A stretch of DNA of 64,000 bases from Fenollaria massiliensis. Lineage in GTDB: Bacteria > Bacillota > Clostridia > Tissierellales > Peptoniphilaceae. The notes beneath the pieces were generated by a model that was given only the letters and a program-made list of their open reading frames with translations, was not told where the DNA came from and searched no databases. The DNA lies in NCBI RefSeq assembly GCF_000312505.2, contig NZ_HG326227.1:1-64000 (forward strand), in the 5' to 3' direction. Below, piece after piece: positions 44,476-53,770 of this stretch (the first letter of the stretch is position 1; each line of letters opens with the position of its first letter). The position numbers and the translations under genes are program-made.

Positions 44476-45828
44476 ATGAGAGATACGAGAGACTTAACAC
44501 AAGGAGAAATATCACCAATACTATTTAAGCTTGCAATTCCTTTGATGGGTACCTCGCTCTTGCAAATGTCATATCAAATCACAGACATGTTCTGGCTTGG
44601 CAAAGTTGGTACACAGGCGGTTGCGGCCGTCGGCATAGTCGGTCAATACCTTTGGCTGATTAGCTCACTAATAATACTGTGCCAAGTTGGACTATCTGTT
44701 GGTGTTTCACAAAGCTTTGGTAAATCAGATTTAGAAAAAACTAAAGATTATATAAGCGGCGGTTTTAGATTAGGCCTTATAATTGCCATGACAATCACAG
44801 CTATATTTATAATTTTTCACAATGAGCTCATAGGACTATATTCATTCAAAGAGGGTGACGCAGCTGTTCAAGAGCTAGCAAGTGAATACATGGTAGCAAT
44901 TGCCTTTGGTTTAGCCTTTATGTTCTTAAATCCACTCTTTGCAGCAACATTTAATAGCATGGGCAATAGCAAGACGCCATTTATAATAAGCTCAATCGGT
45001 TTATTAGTAAACATGGTTTTAGACCCAGTCTTTATATTTGTATTTCACATGGGAGCCATGGGTACAGCAATCGCCTCAGTTATAGCAACTTTAGTAATAT
45101 TCTTAATATATATTTACATAGGCTTTAAAAATGATTTAATTTATGTTAGAGTGAATTATCTTAAAAAAGTGCCAAGTGAAATAACAAATCACATACTTAA
45201 ACTTGGCATACCAATAACGCTTATGGAAGCGTGTCATGCAGCGGTATCTATGGTATTAACAGGCTATTTAACAAAGCTTGGTGCTTATGCGGTTTCAGCT
45301 ATGTCGATAGGCTCGCAGATAGAGTCAATATCTTGGATGACAGCAAATGGCTTTTCAGTTGCGAACACTGCTTTTACCGGACAAAACTTTGGCAAAGGCA
45401 CTTATGACAGGATAGTTCTTGGATTTAAAAAGTCCATGAGAATTATGTCAACGCTTGGAACAGCTACATCACTATTACTTATAGTATTTGCAACTCCGAT
45501 ATTCTCAGCGTTTTTACCAAATGACCCAGTTGCGATGCAGGCTGGAGCTGATTACTTAAGAATACTTGGCTATTCACAATTATTCATGGTTATAGAGATA
45601 GGAGTAACAGGATTTTTCAATGGCATAGGTAGAACGAAGGAGCCATCATACTCTGGAGTTATACTAAATTTAATGCGTATACCATTTGCAATATTCTTTA
45701 TGAAATACTATGGACTAGATGGCGTTTGGATAGCAATTTCACTATCGTCAATATTAAAGGGGATAGTTGCTTATGTTTGGTTTAAGATTATACTTAAAAA
45801 AGAGATAGAACCGAGGGTGATAGCATGA
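44476..45828 (+). CDS. MATE-family efflux transporter
   Basis: 450 residues, 12 membrane helices in two halves. The N terminus DLTQGEISPILFKLAIPLMGTS and MSYQITDMFWLGKVGTQAVA near residue 31, with VGLSVGVSQSFGKSD near 73, match the DinF/NorM branch. Substrates (drugs, cations) cannot be read from sequence. GAGGAGA is in frame just upstream through the map 3' end; co-transcribed with map. It ends overlapping the DUF1667 gene (ATGA). Confidence 0.88.
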   Translation: MRDTRDLTQGEISPILFKLAIPLMGTSLLQMSYQITDMFWLGKVGTQAVAAVGIVGQYLWLISSLIILCQVGLSVGVSQSFGKSDLEKTKDYISGGFRLGLIIAMTITAIFIIFHNELIGLYSFKEGDAAVQELASEYMVAIAFGLAFMFLNPLFAATFNSMGNSKTPFIISSIGLLVNMVLDPVFIFVFHMGAMGTAIASVIATLVIFLIYIYIGFKNDLIYVRVNYLKKVPSEITNHILKLGIPITLMEACHAAVSMVLTGYLTKLGAYAVSAMSIGSQIESISWMTANGFSVANTAFTGQNFGKGTYDRIVLGFKKSMRIMSTLGTATSLLLIVFATPIFSAFLPNDPVAMQAGADYLRILGYSQLFMVIEIGVTGFFNGIGRTKEPSYSGVILNLMRIPFAIFFMKYYGLDGVWIAISLSSILKGIVAYVWFKIILKKEIEPRVIA

Positions 45829-46162
45829 TGGTACAATGCGTCTGCTGCCCAGTTTGCTGCAGAATAAAAATTGATGGCGAAGAAATTTCTGGTAATCGCT
45901 GCGGAAGAGGATATAATTACGCAAAAAGCCTTCTTCAAGAAGAGGACGACTACGTTTATGGCAAGATTAGGATAGATAGTCTGATGGTTTCAGGTCTGCC
46001 AGTAAAAACTGATAAAAAAGTAAAAAAATTTATCATCAAGCAATATTAAAAGAAATATTTAATTTGCGCGCGAAGGCACCTATTAACGTAGGCGATGTAA
46101 TAAAGGAAAATATTTTAGATTTGGGTGTAAATATAGTTAGCCAAAAAAGAATACTTAAGTAG
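45825..46162 (+). CDS. DUF1667 protein with a -1 frameshift at an A7 run
   Basis: The first frame gives 74 residues ([20 protein letters not shown], a DUF1667 opening with five cysteines) and stops at 46047. Slipping -1 at A_AAA_AAA (46022-46028), which lies in the correct register, continues as [14 protein letters not shown] and [17 protein letters not shown] to a stop at 46160-46162. The joined product is 112 residues, the normal DUF1667 length, and the second half matches the family C terminus. DUF1667 usually accompanies FAD-dependent glycerol-3-phosphate dehydrogenase-like genes; here it stands alone after a MATE gene. A programmed frameshift, a true mutation or a sequence error can each explain it. 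Confidence 0.7.
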
Positions 46163-46170
46163 GAGGAATT

Positions 46171-46911
46171 ATGAAAAAGATAATTTTATTATTATTAATG
46201 ATGGCTATGTGCCTTAGTTTAACTGCATGTAGCAAAAAAAATGACAATGGTGGTGAGGGAGAAATGAAAAAAGAAAGAAGCGAAAGTGAAGTAACTACAG
46301 ATGATGCAGAACTTGTTCAACTACAAAATCCAAAAGCAGGTGACAAGGTAGCGACTATAAAGACAAATAAGGGCGAAATCAAGGTAAAATTATTCCCTGA
46401 AGTAGCTCCAAAGGCAGTAGAGAACTTTACTAAGCACGCAGAAGATAAATATTATGACAATTTAATCTTCCATAGAGTTATAAATGGTTTTATGATTCAA
46501 GGCGGTGACCCAAATGGTAATGGAACTGGCGGAGAAAGCATATTTGGCGGACCATTTGAAGATGAATTTGATATAAATACAAGAAACTTCAGAGGCGCTC
46601 TATGCATGGCCAATGCTGGTCCTAACACTAACGGATCACAATTCTTTATCGTACAAGGCCAAGCTGTTCAAGATGATATCATCAAGCAAATGGAAGAAGC
46701 TGGCGAAGATAAAGGATATCCAAAGGCTGTTGTTGACGCTTACAAAAAGATCGGCGGCGCATTCTGGCTTGATTATAAGCACACAGTTTTTGGCGAAGTA
46801 TATGAGGGTATGGACGTTGTTGACGAGATTGCAAAATCACAAGTTAACGAAAACGACAAACCTCTAGAAGACGTTGTAATTGAAAGTATTACAGTAGAAG
46901 ATTATAAATAG
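46171..46911 (+). CDS. Cyclophilin-type peptidyl-prolyl isomerase lipoprotein
   Basis: 246 residues. Signal peptide II with lipobox SLTAC, Cys at residue 21, then a short charged linker and a cyclophilin domain: [20 protein letters not shown] near 109, PFEDEFD near 131, [14 protein letters not shown] near 151 and [17 protein letters not shown] near 211. Extracytoplasmic protein-folding enzyme. AGGAGG before the start; the promoter, if separate, is not obvious. asnS begins ten bases after its stop. Confidence 0.9.
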   Translation: MKKIILLLLMMAMCLSLTACSKKNDNGGEGEMKKERSESEVTTDDAELVQLQNPKAGDKVATIKTNKGEIKVKLFPEVAPKAVENFTKHAEDKYYDNLIFHRVINGFMIQGGDPNGNGTGGESIFGGPFEDEFDINTRNFRGALCMANAGPNTNGSQFFIVQGQAVQDDIIKQMEEAGEDKGYPKAVVDAYKKIGGAFWLDYKHTVFGEVYEGMDVVDEIAKSQVNENDKPLEDVVIESITVEDYK

Positions 46912-46921
46912 GAGTGAGGGT

Positions 46922-48304
46922 ATGGATATTAGAGAACTTTTTAAGAGCTATAATGAGCTTGACGGAAAAACTGTTGAGGTTCAAGCTTGGATAAAAAATT
47001 TAAGAGCACAAAAAGAATTTGGTTTTATCGAAATTAATGATGGATCCTTCTTTAGTAGTGTTCAAGTTGTTTATGATAACACACTAGAAAACTTTGAAAG
47101 AGTTTCAAAGCTGTATCTAAGCGCATCAATCAGAGTAAAGGGCCAAGTAGTTCTTACACCAAATAATAAACAAGCTTTTGAGATAAAGGCAGAAGAGATT
47201 GAAGTTTTAGGCGATTCAACAGCTGATTACCCACTACAAAATAAGAGACACTCTATGGAATTCTTAAGAAGCATAGCTCACTTAAGACCAAGAGCTAACC
47301 TATTTAGAGCAGCTTATAGAATTAGATCATTAGCAGCCTTTGCTATACACAAGTTTTTCAATGAACAAGATTTCATTTATGTGCACACACCAATACTAAC
47401 AGCATCAGACGCTGAAGGCGCAGGAGAAATGTTCCAAGTAACTACACTTGATATAGATAATCCGCCAAGAACAGAAGAGGGCGCGGTTGATTACAGCAAA
47501 GACTTTTTTGATAAGCCAACACATTTAACAGTATCAGGTCAATTAGAGGGCGAAACATTTGCCATGGCTTTCTCAAAAATATATACATTCGGACCAACAT
47601 TCAGAGCAGAAAATTCAAATACAACTAGACACGCAGCAGAATTCTGGATGATAGAGCCAGAAATGGCATTTATGGATAACAATCAAAACATGGACGTAGC
47701 TGAAGCAATGCTTAAATACGTAATTAACTATGTTATGGAAAATGCTAAGGAAGAAATTGATTTTTGCAATCAATTCGTTGACAAAGGACTAATCGATAGA
47801 CTAAATCACGTTAGAAACTCTAATTTTGAAAGAGTTACTTATACTAGAGCTATAGAAATATTAAAAGAACATGAAGAAAAATTTGATGTTAAAGTTGAGT
47901 GGGGCATGGACCTACAAACTGAACACGAAAGATATTTAACTGAACAAATATTTAAAAAACCAATCTTTGTTACTGATTATCCAAAGGATATCAAAGCTTT
48001 CTACATGAAACTCAACCCAGACAATAAGACAGTTGCTGCTATGGACTGCTTAGTTCCTGGCATTGGCGAGATTGTTGGCGGTTCACAAAGAGAAGAAGAC
48101 TATGCTAAACTTGAAAAGAGAATAAATGAGCTAGGACTTGATATGGACTCATACACTTGGTATATGGATCTAAGAAAATATGGTAGCGTAGTTCACTCTG
48201 GTTATGGTCTTGGTTTTGAAAGACTTATCATGTATATAACTGGTATTGAAAATATCAGAGACGTCCTACCATTCCCAAGAACAGTTCATCACTGTGAATT
48301 CTAG
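46922..48304 (+). CDS. asnS: Asparaginyl-tRNA synthetase
   Basis: 460 residues. N-terminal OB-fold ([20 protein letters not shown] at residues 19-38) for anticodon binding, then the class II core: motif 2 [20 protein letters not shown] near 235 and motif 3 [16 protein letters not shown] near 425. The HAAEFWMIE form is characteristic of AsnRS rather than AspRS. It starts ten bases after the cyclophilin gene with GGAG. Confidence 0.94.
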   Translation: MDIRELFKSYNELDGKTVEVQAWIKNLRAQKEFGFIEINDGSFFSSVQVVYDNTLENFERVSKLYLSASIRVKGQVVLTPNNKQAFEIKAEEIEVLGDSTADYPLQNKRHSMEFLRSIAHLRPRANLFRAAYRIRSLAAFAIHKFFNEQDFIYVHTPILTASDAEGAGEMFQVTTLDIDNPPRTEEGAVDYSKDFFDKPTHLTVSGQLEGETFAMAFSKIYTFGPTFRAENSNTTRHAAEFWMIEPEMAFMDNNQNMDVAEAMLKYVINYVMENAKEEIDFCNQFVDKGLIDRLNHVRNSNFERVTYTRAIEILKEHEEKFDVKVEWGMDLQTEHERYLTEQIFKKPIFVTDYPKDIKAFYMKLNPDNKTVAAMDCLVPGIGEIVGGSQREEDYAKLEKRINELGLDMDSYTWYMDLRKYGSVVHSGYGLGFERLIMYITGIENIRDVLPFPRTVHHCEF

Positions 48305-48313
48305 GAGGACCCT

Positions 48314-50725
48314 ATGAAAGAATATAATCATAAAGATATAGAAGGCAAATGGCAAAAGATTTGGGCAGACAATAAAGCGTTTCATGCAGAAAACGATTCA
48401 GACAAGCCAAAATACTTTTTGATGGTTGAGTTCCCATATCCATCAGGAGAAGGTCTACACGTTGGTCACCCAAGGAGCTATACAGCACTTGATATAGTTG
48501 CTAGAAAGAGAAGACTTGAGGGATACAACGTTTTGTACCCAATGGGCTGGGATGCTTTTGGACTACCAACAGAAAATTATGCCATAAAGCACAAAATGAA
48601 TCCAAAGGATGTTACTAAGAGAAATGTTGCTCACTTCAAGCATCAATTGACATCACTAGGTCTTTCATTTGACTGGGACAGAGAGATAAACACAACTGAT
48701 CCAGAATATTACAAGTGGACTCAATGGATATTTATACAATTATTCAAAAAAGGTCTTGCTTATAAAAAGGAAATGAATATTAACTGGTGCCCAAGCTGTA
48801 AGATTGGTCTAGCGAACGAAGAAGTTATTCAAGGCCACTGCGAAAGATGCGGACATACAGTTGAACACAGAGTTAAAACACAATGGATGCTAGCTATAAC
48901 TAAGTATGCCGACAGACTTATAGATGACCTTGACACAGTTGATTTCATCGATAGAGTTAAGACACAACAAGTTAACTGGATAGGCAGAAGCCACGGTATG
49001 GAGCTTGATTTTGACATAGATGAAGTAGATGACAAGCTAAAAGTTTATACAACTAGACCAGATACCATCTTTGGTGTATCATACATGGTTATCTCACCAG
49101 AGCATCCACTTATAGAAAAATATAAAGATATTATCAAAAATATTGACGAAGTTCATGAATATCAAAATAAGGCAAAATTAAAATCTGATTTTGAAAGAAC
49201 TGAGCTTGTTAAAGAAAAAACTGGCGTTAAGATTGATGGACTTACTGCAATTAACCCTGCTAATGGAGAAAAAATTGCCATCTACGTATCAGACTACGTA
49301 TTAATGACTTATGGCACAGGCGCAATCATGGCAGTACCTGGTCATGATCAAAGAGATTATGATTTTGCAAAAGCCTTTGGAGAAGAGATTAAGGAAGTTA
49401 TTTCTGGTGGCGATATCAGTAAAGAAGCTTATACTGATACACAAAAAGGCATTTTAGTTAACTCAGACTTTTTAAATGGTCTTTCAGTTGACGAAGCAAA
49501 GAAAAAAATAATTAAATATTTTGAAGATAAAAAAGTAGGCGTAGTTAAGACAAACTTTAAGTTAAGAGACTGGGTATTCTCAAGACAAAGATATTGGGGA
49601 GAACCGATACCTATGGTATACTGCGAAAAATGCGGTTGGGTGCCACTTAACGAAGAAGATTTGCCATTAACATTACCAGACGTTGAAGCGTACGAACCAA
49701 CTGATACAGGCGAGTCACCTCTAGCTAAGATCGACAGCTTTGTTAATACAACTTGTCCTCATTGCGGCGGCCCTGCTAAGAGAGAGACAGACACTATGCC
49801 TAACTGGGCTGGTTCAAGCTGGTATTTCTTAAGATATACTGATCCAAAGTGTTCTACTGCACCAGCATCCATGGATGCGCTTAAGTACTGGATGCCAGTT
49901 GATTGGTACAACGGAGGTATGGAGCACACTACACTTCACTTACTATACTCAAGATTTTGGAATAAATTCCTATACGATATCGGTGTAGTGCCAACAAGCG
50001 AACCATATCAAAAGAGAACATCACATGGTATGCTACTTGCTCAAGACGGCGAAAAGATGAGTAAGTCAAGAGGCAACGTAATAAATACAGATGACATAGT
50101 TGAAGAGTATGGCGCAGACACACTTAGAGTTTTTGAAATGTTTATGGGTGACTACGAAAAAGTTGCTATGTGGTCAGAGACAGGTATACAAGGCTCAAGA
50201 AAGTTCCTTGAAAGAGTTTATCGCTTGATGGAAATAGTGAACGACGACGAAAATTATTCTAAAGACTTAGAACAAGACTTCCACATCACTATTAAGAAAG
50301 TTTCAGAAGACTTCGAAAACTTAAAGTTTAACACAGCAGTTGCTAAACTTATGGAGCTACTTAACAAAATTACTTCAAAGGGAAGCATCACAAGAAAAGA
50401 GCTTAAGACATATATCACACTTCTATATCCAATCGCACCACACATCACAGAAGAAATCAATGAGATGGTTGGCTTCGATACAGAGCTTTATAAATCAACT
50501 TGGCCTAGCTTTGATGAGGACAAAACCATCATCAAAACTATAGAGATACCAGTTCAATTCAATGGCAAAGTTAGATACACTGTTGAGATTGATAGAGATG
50601 CCTCTGAAGACGAAGTAAAAGAAAAAGTTTATTCACACGAACTTTTTGAAAAATCAAAGCAAGGCAAGAATATCGTTAAAGAAATATATGTAAAGAACAA
50701 AATATTTACAGTAGTAATTAAATAA
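48314..50725 (+). CDS. leuS: Leucyl-tRNA synthetase
   Basis: 803 residues, full length. HVGH form of the HIGH motif near residue 47 ([17 protein letters not shown]), zinc-binding CPSC/CERCG pair near 159 and 176, the editing domain near 245 (TTRPDTIFG), a second zinc CEKCG and CPHCGG, and KMSKS near 579 ([10 protein letters not shown]). Starts nine bases after asnS with AGGAGG. No T-box leader is seen for either synthetase gene. Confidence 0.95.
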   Translation: MKEYNHKDIEGKWQKIWADNKAFHAENDSDKPKYFLMVEFPYPSGEGLHVGHPRSYTALDIVARKRRLEGYNVLYPMGWDAFGLPTENYAIKHKMNPKDVTKRNVAHFKHQLTSLGLSFDWDREINTTDPEYYKWTQWIFIQLFKKGLAYKKEMNINWCPSCKIGLANEEVIQGHCERCGHTVEHRVKTQWMLAITKYADRLIDDLDTVDFIDRVKTQQVNWIGRSHGMELDFDIDEVDDKLKVYTTRPDTIFGVSYMVISPEHPLIEKYKDIIKNIDEVHEYQNKAKLKSDFERTELVKEKTGVKIDGLTAINPANGEKIAIYVSDYVLMTYGTGAIMAVPGHDQRDYDFAKAFGEEIKEVISGGDISKEAYTDTQKGILVNSDFLNGLSVDEAKKKIIKYFEDKKVGVVKTNFKLRDWVFSRQRYWGEPIPMVYCEKCGWVPLNEEDLPLTLPDVEAYEPTDTGESPLAKIDSFVNTTCPHCGGPAKRETDTMPNWAGSSWYFLRYTDPKCSTAPASMDALKYWMPVDWYNGGMEHTTLHLLYSRFWNKFLYDIGVVPTSEPYQKRTSHGMLLAQDGEKMSKSRGNVINTDDIVEEYGADTLRVFEMFMGDYEKVAMWSETGIQGSRKFLERVYRLMEIVNDDENYSKDLEQDFHITIKKVSEDFENLKFNTAVAKLMELLNKITSKGSITRKELKTYITLLYPIAPHITEEINEMVGFDTELYKSTWPSFDEDKTIIKTIEIPVQFNGKVRYTVEIDRDASEDEVKEKVYSHELFEKSKQGKNIVKEIYVKNKIFTVVIK

Positions 50726-50766
50726 TTTATAAAGAAAGATCTATTAGCTTAGGTCTTTCTTTTTTC
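50726..50766 (+). terminator. Terminator of leuS, identical to the one at 52618
   Basis: AAAGAAAGA paired with TCTTTCTTT around a small inner stem, then a T run. All 41 bases are repeated exactly at 52618-52658. Confidence 0.85.
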
Positions 50767-50819
50767 GCGCAAATATTTCTAAATGTGATATAATTATCTT
50801 AAGTAAGGAGGCGTTCAAT

Positions 50820-51848
50820 ATGAAAAAGAAAACAATAATACTTATAATCATATTGGCAATAATCTTTTTTATTAGATTTGGAGTACTTAGCTTTCCATAT
50901 ACAAGTGATGTGAAAGCATTTGTATATAGAGATGGTAAGTGGAGCGAATCAACTTTGCACATGGATTTAAATTATAGGCACAAGTTTTTTGCTGCCGATG
51001 AATTTACTGGTAGCATCTACATTGATGATGTAGATATAATGAAGTATTGGAAAGATTATTCAAGAATTAGCTCATCAGCTAAGAGTGGCGCTTGGAATGT
51101 TAAAGAGCTTGTGTATAACGTCAAGAATACTTATCTTGATGGTGAGTATCAAAACTCTAGCTTTAATAAAAACTATACAAAGAGCATAGGAAAGATTTAT
51201 TATAAAGACTTTCTTAAGTCTATAGTGATAGCAGTTAATGATTACAAGCTTGAAAGAAAAGCTGGAATTAATTATGTCGATACAAGTGAGATGAAGCCTA
51301 TCATAATTACGGCGGGCAATGTGAGCTTGGATGATATTAAGAAGATTAAAGAGAACGATATAGTTTTAGATAATGTCGATAGAGATGCTATAGATGATAT
51401 TAGCATAGAAAATAATATTAAGATGCCTATATTTAAAATTGAATTGACAAGGTGGAATGAAGGCAAAGAATATGCCCTTGAAAAAGAATATAAAGACTTT
51501 GATTGGAAAGCACCAAGCTCATTCGTCTCTGATGAAGACTTTAATAAAACTTTTGATGAAGTATATGACGAAGAGTACATCAAAGAAAAGATTGCAGAGC
51601 TTGAAAACTTTAAGTCTGGCTTCGTTAACGAGGTTAAACTTAATAAAAAGTCAGCACACAAAGAAGATGATATGATACTTACAGAAGTCACTTATGATAT
51701 TAAAGATGGCCAATTATACTCCGTTCTACTTATGAATAGAGGCGGTAGTGACAAGGGCTACATCGTTCAAAGCGTTTATACCATAAAGATAGATGAAGAT
51801 GGCAAGCAAGAATTTATTTCGGATAAGCTTGGTATATTTAGTAAGTAA
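50820..51848 (+). CDS. Hypothetical membrane-anchored protein
   Basis: 342 residues; no family recognised. One N-terminal membrane segment or uncleaved signal (residues 5-22, TIILIIILAIIFFIRFG), followed by an extracytoplasmic body rich in Asp, Lys and Tyr. Stretches such as TRWNEGKEYALEKEYKDFDW and a C-terminal TIKIDEDGKQEFISDKLGIFSK suggest beta-sheet. A small domain of the DUF-type secreted protein class is likely. The gene is flanked by near-identical hairpin terminators. TATAAT with extended TGA lies about 30 bases upstream and AGGAGG precedes the start. Confidence 0.7.
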   Translation: MKKKTIILIIILAIIFFIRFGVLSFPYTSDVKAFVYRDGKWSESTLHMDLNYRHKFFAADEFTGSIYIDDVDIMKYWKDYSRISSSAKSGAWNVKELVYNVKNTYLDGEYQNSSFNKNYTKSIGKIYYKDFLKSIVIAVNDYKLERKAGINYVDTSEMKPIIITAGNVSLDDIKKIKENDIVLDNVDRDAIDDISIENNIKMPIFKIELTRWNEGKEYALEKEYKDFDWKAPSSFVSDEDFNKTFDEVYDEEYIKEKIAELENFKSGFVNEVKLNKKSAHKEDDMILTEVTYDIKDGQLYSVLLMNRGGSDKGYIVQSVYTIKIDEDGKQEFISDKLGIFSK

Positions 51849-51858
51849 TATTGATATG

Positions 51859-51889
51859 AAGAAAGATCTTTTATAGGTCTTTCTTTTTT
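51859..51889 (+). terminator. Terminator of the 342-residue protein gene
   Basis: Stem AAGAAAGATC with GGTCTTTCTT around TTTTATA, then six T. A variant of the 41-base element at 50726 and 52618. Confidence 0.85.
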
Positions 51890-51934
51890 GATACAATTAC
51901 TATTATATAAATAAAATTAAAATAAATTTTACTA

Positions 51935-51963
51935 TTGACTTTAATAATGTTAAATGATATACT
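51935..51963 (+). promoter_or_regulatory. Promoter of the DUF2089 gene
   Basis: TTGACT (51935-51940), 17-bp spacer, TATACT (51958-51963) with extended TGA. Confidence 0.85.
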
Positions 51964-51990
51964 TAATATAGTCAAAGAAGAGGTGATCTT

Positions 51991-52290
51991 ATGGCAATAA
52001 ATATTGTTCCTGAATGGATGGCAAATCTTGAAGATGAAGACATTTCTTTCATAAAAAGATTTATACTAGCATCTGGATCATTAAAAGAGATTGCAAAACA
52101 ATATGATGTTACTTATCCAACGGTTAGGCTTAGGCTTGACAGGCTTATACAAAAGATACAAATTAGTGAGGATGCTGAGAGAGAGCCATACATTTCTTTA
52201 ATTAAGAGATTAGCTTTGGACGATAAAATTGATTTTGAAACAGCTAAGATATTAGTTTCAGAGTATAAGAAAGAAAAAGGGGTTGATTAA
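51991..52290 (+). CDS. DUF2089 family helix-turn-helix protein
   Basis: 99 residues. VPEWMANLEDEDISFIKRFI near residue 6 and SLKEIAKQYDVTYPTVRLRL near 31 form an HTH typical of DUF2089. Many family members add a zinc-ribbon start, which is absent here. A DNA-binding regulator is likely; target unknown, possibly its own operon with the small membrane protein that follows. GAGGTGA precedes the ATG. Confidence 0.82.
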   Translation: MAINIVPEWMANLEDEDISFIKRFILASGSLKEIAKQYDVTYPTVRLRLDRLIQKIQISEDAEREPYISLIKRLALDDKIDFETAKILVSEYKKEKGVD

Positions 52291-52291
52291 T

Positions 52292-52612
52292 ATGAAAAAC
52301 ATTTTGACTACTATGACAATAATTTTATTTGCTTTAATATTGTCGATATTCTTACAGGTATATTTATCAAAGCAAAAAAGTAAGTATTTTGGTTTAATTC
52401 TTCCTCTAATAAGTTTTGTATTTTCTTTGATTGTATTAGCAAATTATGTAGTGCCTAATGGATTGAAAATTGGACCATTTTTAATGAGCGTTTTAGGTAT
52501 ATTTTTATTCGCTAATACATTTACGTTAATTTACTTAGTAATTTATTTTACATTTAAACATAAAAAGAATTCAAGTTCCGAAATTGATAAGATGAATATT
52601 AAAGATTTGTAA
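52292..52612 (+). CDS. Small membrane protein
   Basis: 106 residues from the ATG at 52292, two bases after the DUF2089 stop; a TTG at 52283 overlaps that gene. Three membrane helices (about residues 3-20, 28-48 and 57-88). No family recognised. The DUF2089-membrane protein pair looks like a regulator with a co-expressed membrane partner, a common layout in Firmicutes, but no function is assigned. Confidence 0.75.
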   Translation: MKNILTTMTIILFALILSIFLQVYLSKQKSKYFGLILPLISFVFSLIVLANYVVPNGLKIGPFLMSVLGIFLFANTFTLIYLVIYFTFKHKKNSSSEIDKMNIKDL

Positions 52613-52617
52613 AGTAC

Positions 52618-52658
52618 TTTATAAAGAAAGATCTATTAGCTTAGGTCTTTCTTTTTTC
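52618..52658 (+). terminator. Terminator, exact copy of the one at 50726
   Basis: The same 41 bases with AAAGAAAGA/TCTTTCTTT stem and T run. Its last bases abut the -35 of the next promoter. Confidence 0.85.
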
Positions 52659-52687
52659 TTGACAAAAATAGCCATTACCATTACAAT
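52659..52687 (+). promoter_or_regulatory. Promoter of the glutaredoxin-like gene
   Basis: Consensus TTGACA (52659-52664), 17-bp spacer, TACAAT (52682-52687). Confidence 0.8.
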
Positions 52688-52731
52688 GAAGATAAGATAA
52701 ATTGCAAATATATCTGTAAAGGAGAAATGAA

Positions 52732-53016
52732 ATGAGTAAAGTACAAAAGAAAATAGTTTTCGGTAGCTCTATGTGTCCAGGTTGTCCACCATTTAAAAAA
52801 GTTATGGATGAATCAGGGGTACGCTTCCTATATCTAGACATAACAGAAAACCTTGCTAACATGAAAAAATTTTTAGCAGCAAGAGACAGTATGAAGGAAT
52901 TTGATGAGACTAAGAGAATAGGTAACATTGGTATACCATCTCTTATACTTGGTGACAACGAAAGAGCCATCCTAGATATAGATGAGCTAAAAGATTATCT
53001 AGACAGTTTAAAATAA
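52732..53016 (+). CDS. Glutaredoxin-like protein
   Basis: 94 residues, thioredoxin fold. The redox motif CPGC at residues 15-18 (SSMCPGCPPF) is a cysteine pair, and NIGIPSLILGDNE near 64 supplies the cis-Pro loop. In other Sec-using anaerobes related proteins carry Sec in the first position, but here it is Cys. It probably reduces disulfides or carries small thiols. Starts after AAGGAG; the hairpin following at 53025 lacks a T run. Confidence 0.8.
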   Translation: MSKVQKKIVFGSSMCPGCPPFKKVMDESGVRFLYLDITENLANMKKFLAARDSMKEFDETKRIGNIGIPSLILGDNERAILDIDELKDYLDSLK

Positions 53017-53103
53017 TTATTCGGGCCTTGTTAATGCAAGGCTCTGATTACATAAAGCGTTTAAAAAGATTATTATCGGGTAAAAATTGATAGAGGTGAT
53101 GAT

Positions 53104-53769
53104 ATGGGGGCTATACTTATAGCTGATGACGATGAAAATATAAGAAACGTGCTCAAGGAGTACTCAGTCATTAATGGCTATGAGGTGATCGAGGCAGTTG
53201 ACGGCATCGACGCGCTTAACAAAGTTAATAATAATGATATAGACCTTATCATCTTAGATATAATGATGCCAAAGCTTGATGGTTTCTCAGCTTACAATAG
53301 GATTAAGGAAGTAAAGGACGTGCCTGTTCTTGTTCTTAGCGCAAAAGGCGAGGAATATGACAAGCTTTATGGCTTTGAGATAGGTATCGATGATTATGTT
53401 GTCAAGCCATTTAGCCCGCGTGAAGTTATGGCGAGGGTTAAGGCGATACTTGCAAGGCACAAGACTGAGTCAAAAGCTAATGTTTACGTTAATGGCAGTT
53501 TGAAAATAGATTTCGATGCGAGAGAAGCTTATATCAATGATAAAAAATTAGATTTAACTCCAAAAGAGTATGAGCTACTTGCTTATCTATGTCAAAATGA
53601 AGGCATTGCTTTATCGCGTGACACCATACTTGAAAATGTTTGGGGTTATGATTTCTTCGGAGACAATAGAACTGTTGACACACACATAAAGATGCTTAGA
53701 AACTCACTTGGCTCTGAGAAGGAGATAATCAGTACGGTTCGTGGATATGGATATAAACTGGAGAAATAA
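53104..53769 (+). CDS. Response regulator, OmpR/PhoB type
   Basis: 221 residues. Receiver with acidic pocket ADDDEN at 7-12, phospho-acceptor D52 (LIILDIMMPKLDG), Ser (VLSAKG) and Lys (YVVKPFSPRE). C-terminal winged helix with WGYDFFGDNRTVDTHIKML near 180. VanR/PhoP-like. Kinase gene follows directly, so this pair is a cognate two-component system. Signal unknown. GAGGTGAT before the start. Confidence 0.92.
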   Translation: MGAILIADDDENIRNVLKEYSVINGYEVIEAVDGIDALNKVNNNDIDLIILDIMMPKLDGFSAYNRIKEVKDVPVLVLSAKGEEYDKLYGFEIGIDDYVVKPFSPREVMARVKAILARHKTESKANVYVNGSLKIDFDAREAYINDKKLDLTPKEYELLAYLCQNEGIALSRDTILENVWGYDFFGDNRTVDTHIKMLRNSLGSEKEIISTVRGYGYKLEK

Positions 53770-53770
53770 G

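Noticed and set aside
50726-52658. Insertion sequence or composite element between the identical terminators
   Set aside because: No transposase gene, target duplication or terminal inverted repeat was found; the repeats are hairpin terminators.
52732-53016. Selenoprotein glutaredoxin
   Set aside because: The motif is CPGC with normal cysteine codons and no in-frame TGA.
53021-53050. Terminator after the glutaredoxin-like gene
   Set aside because: A GGCCTTG/CAAGGCT hairpin is present but no T run follows.
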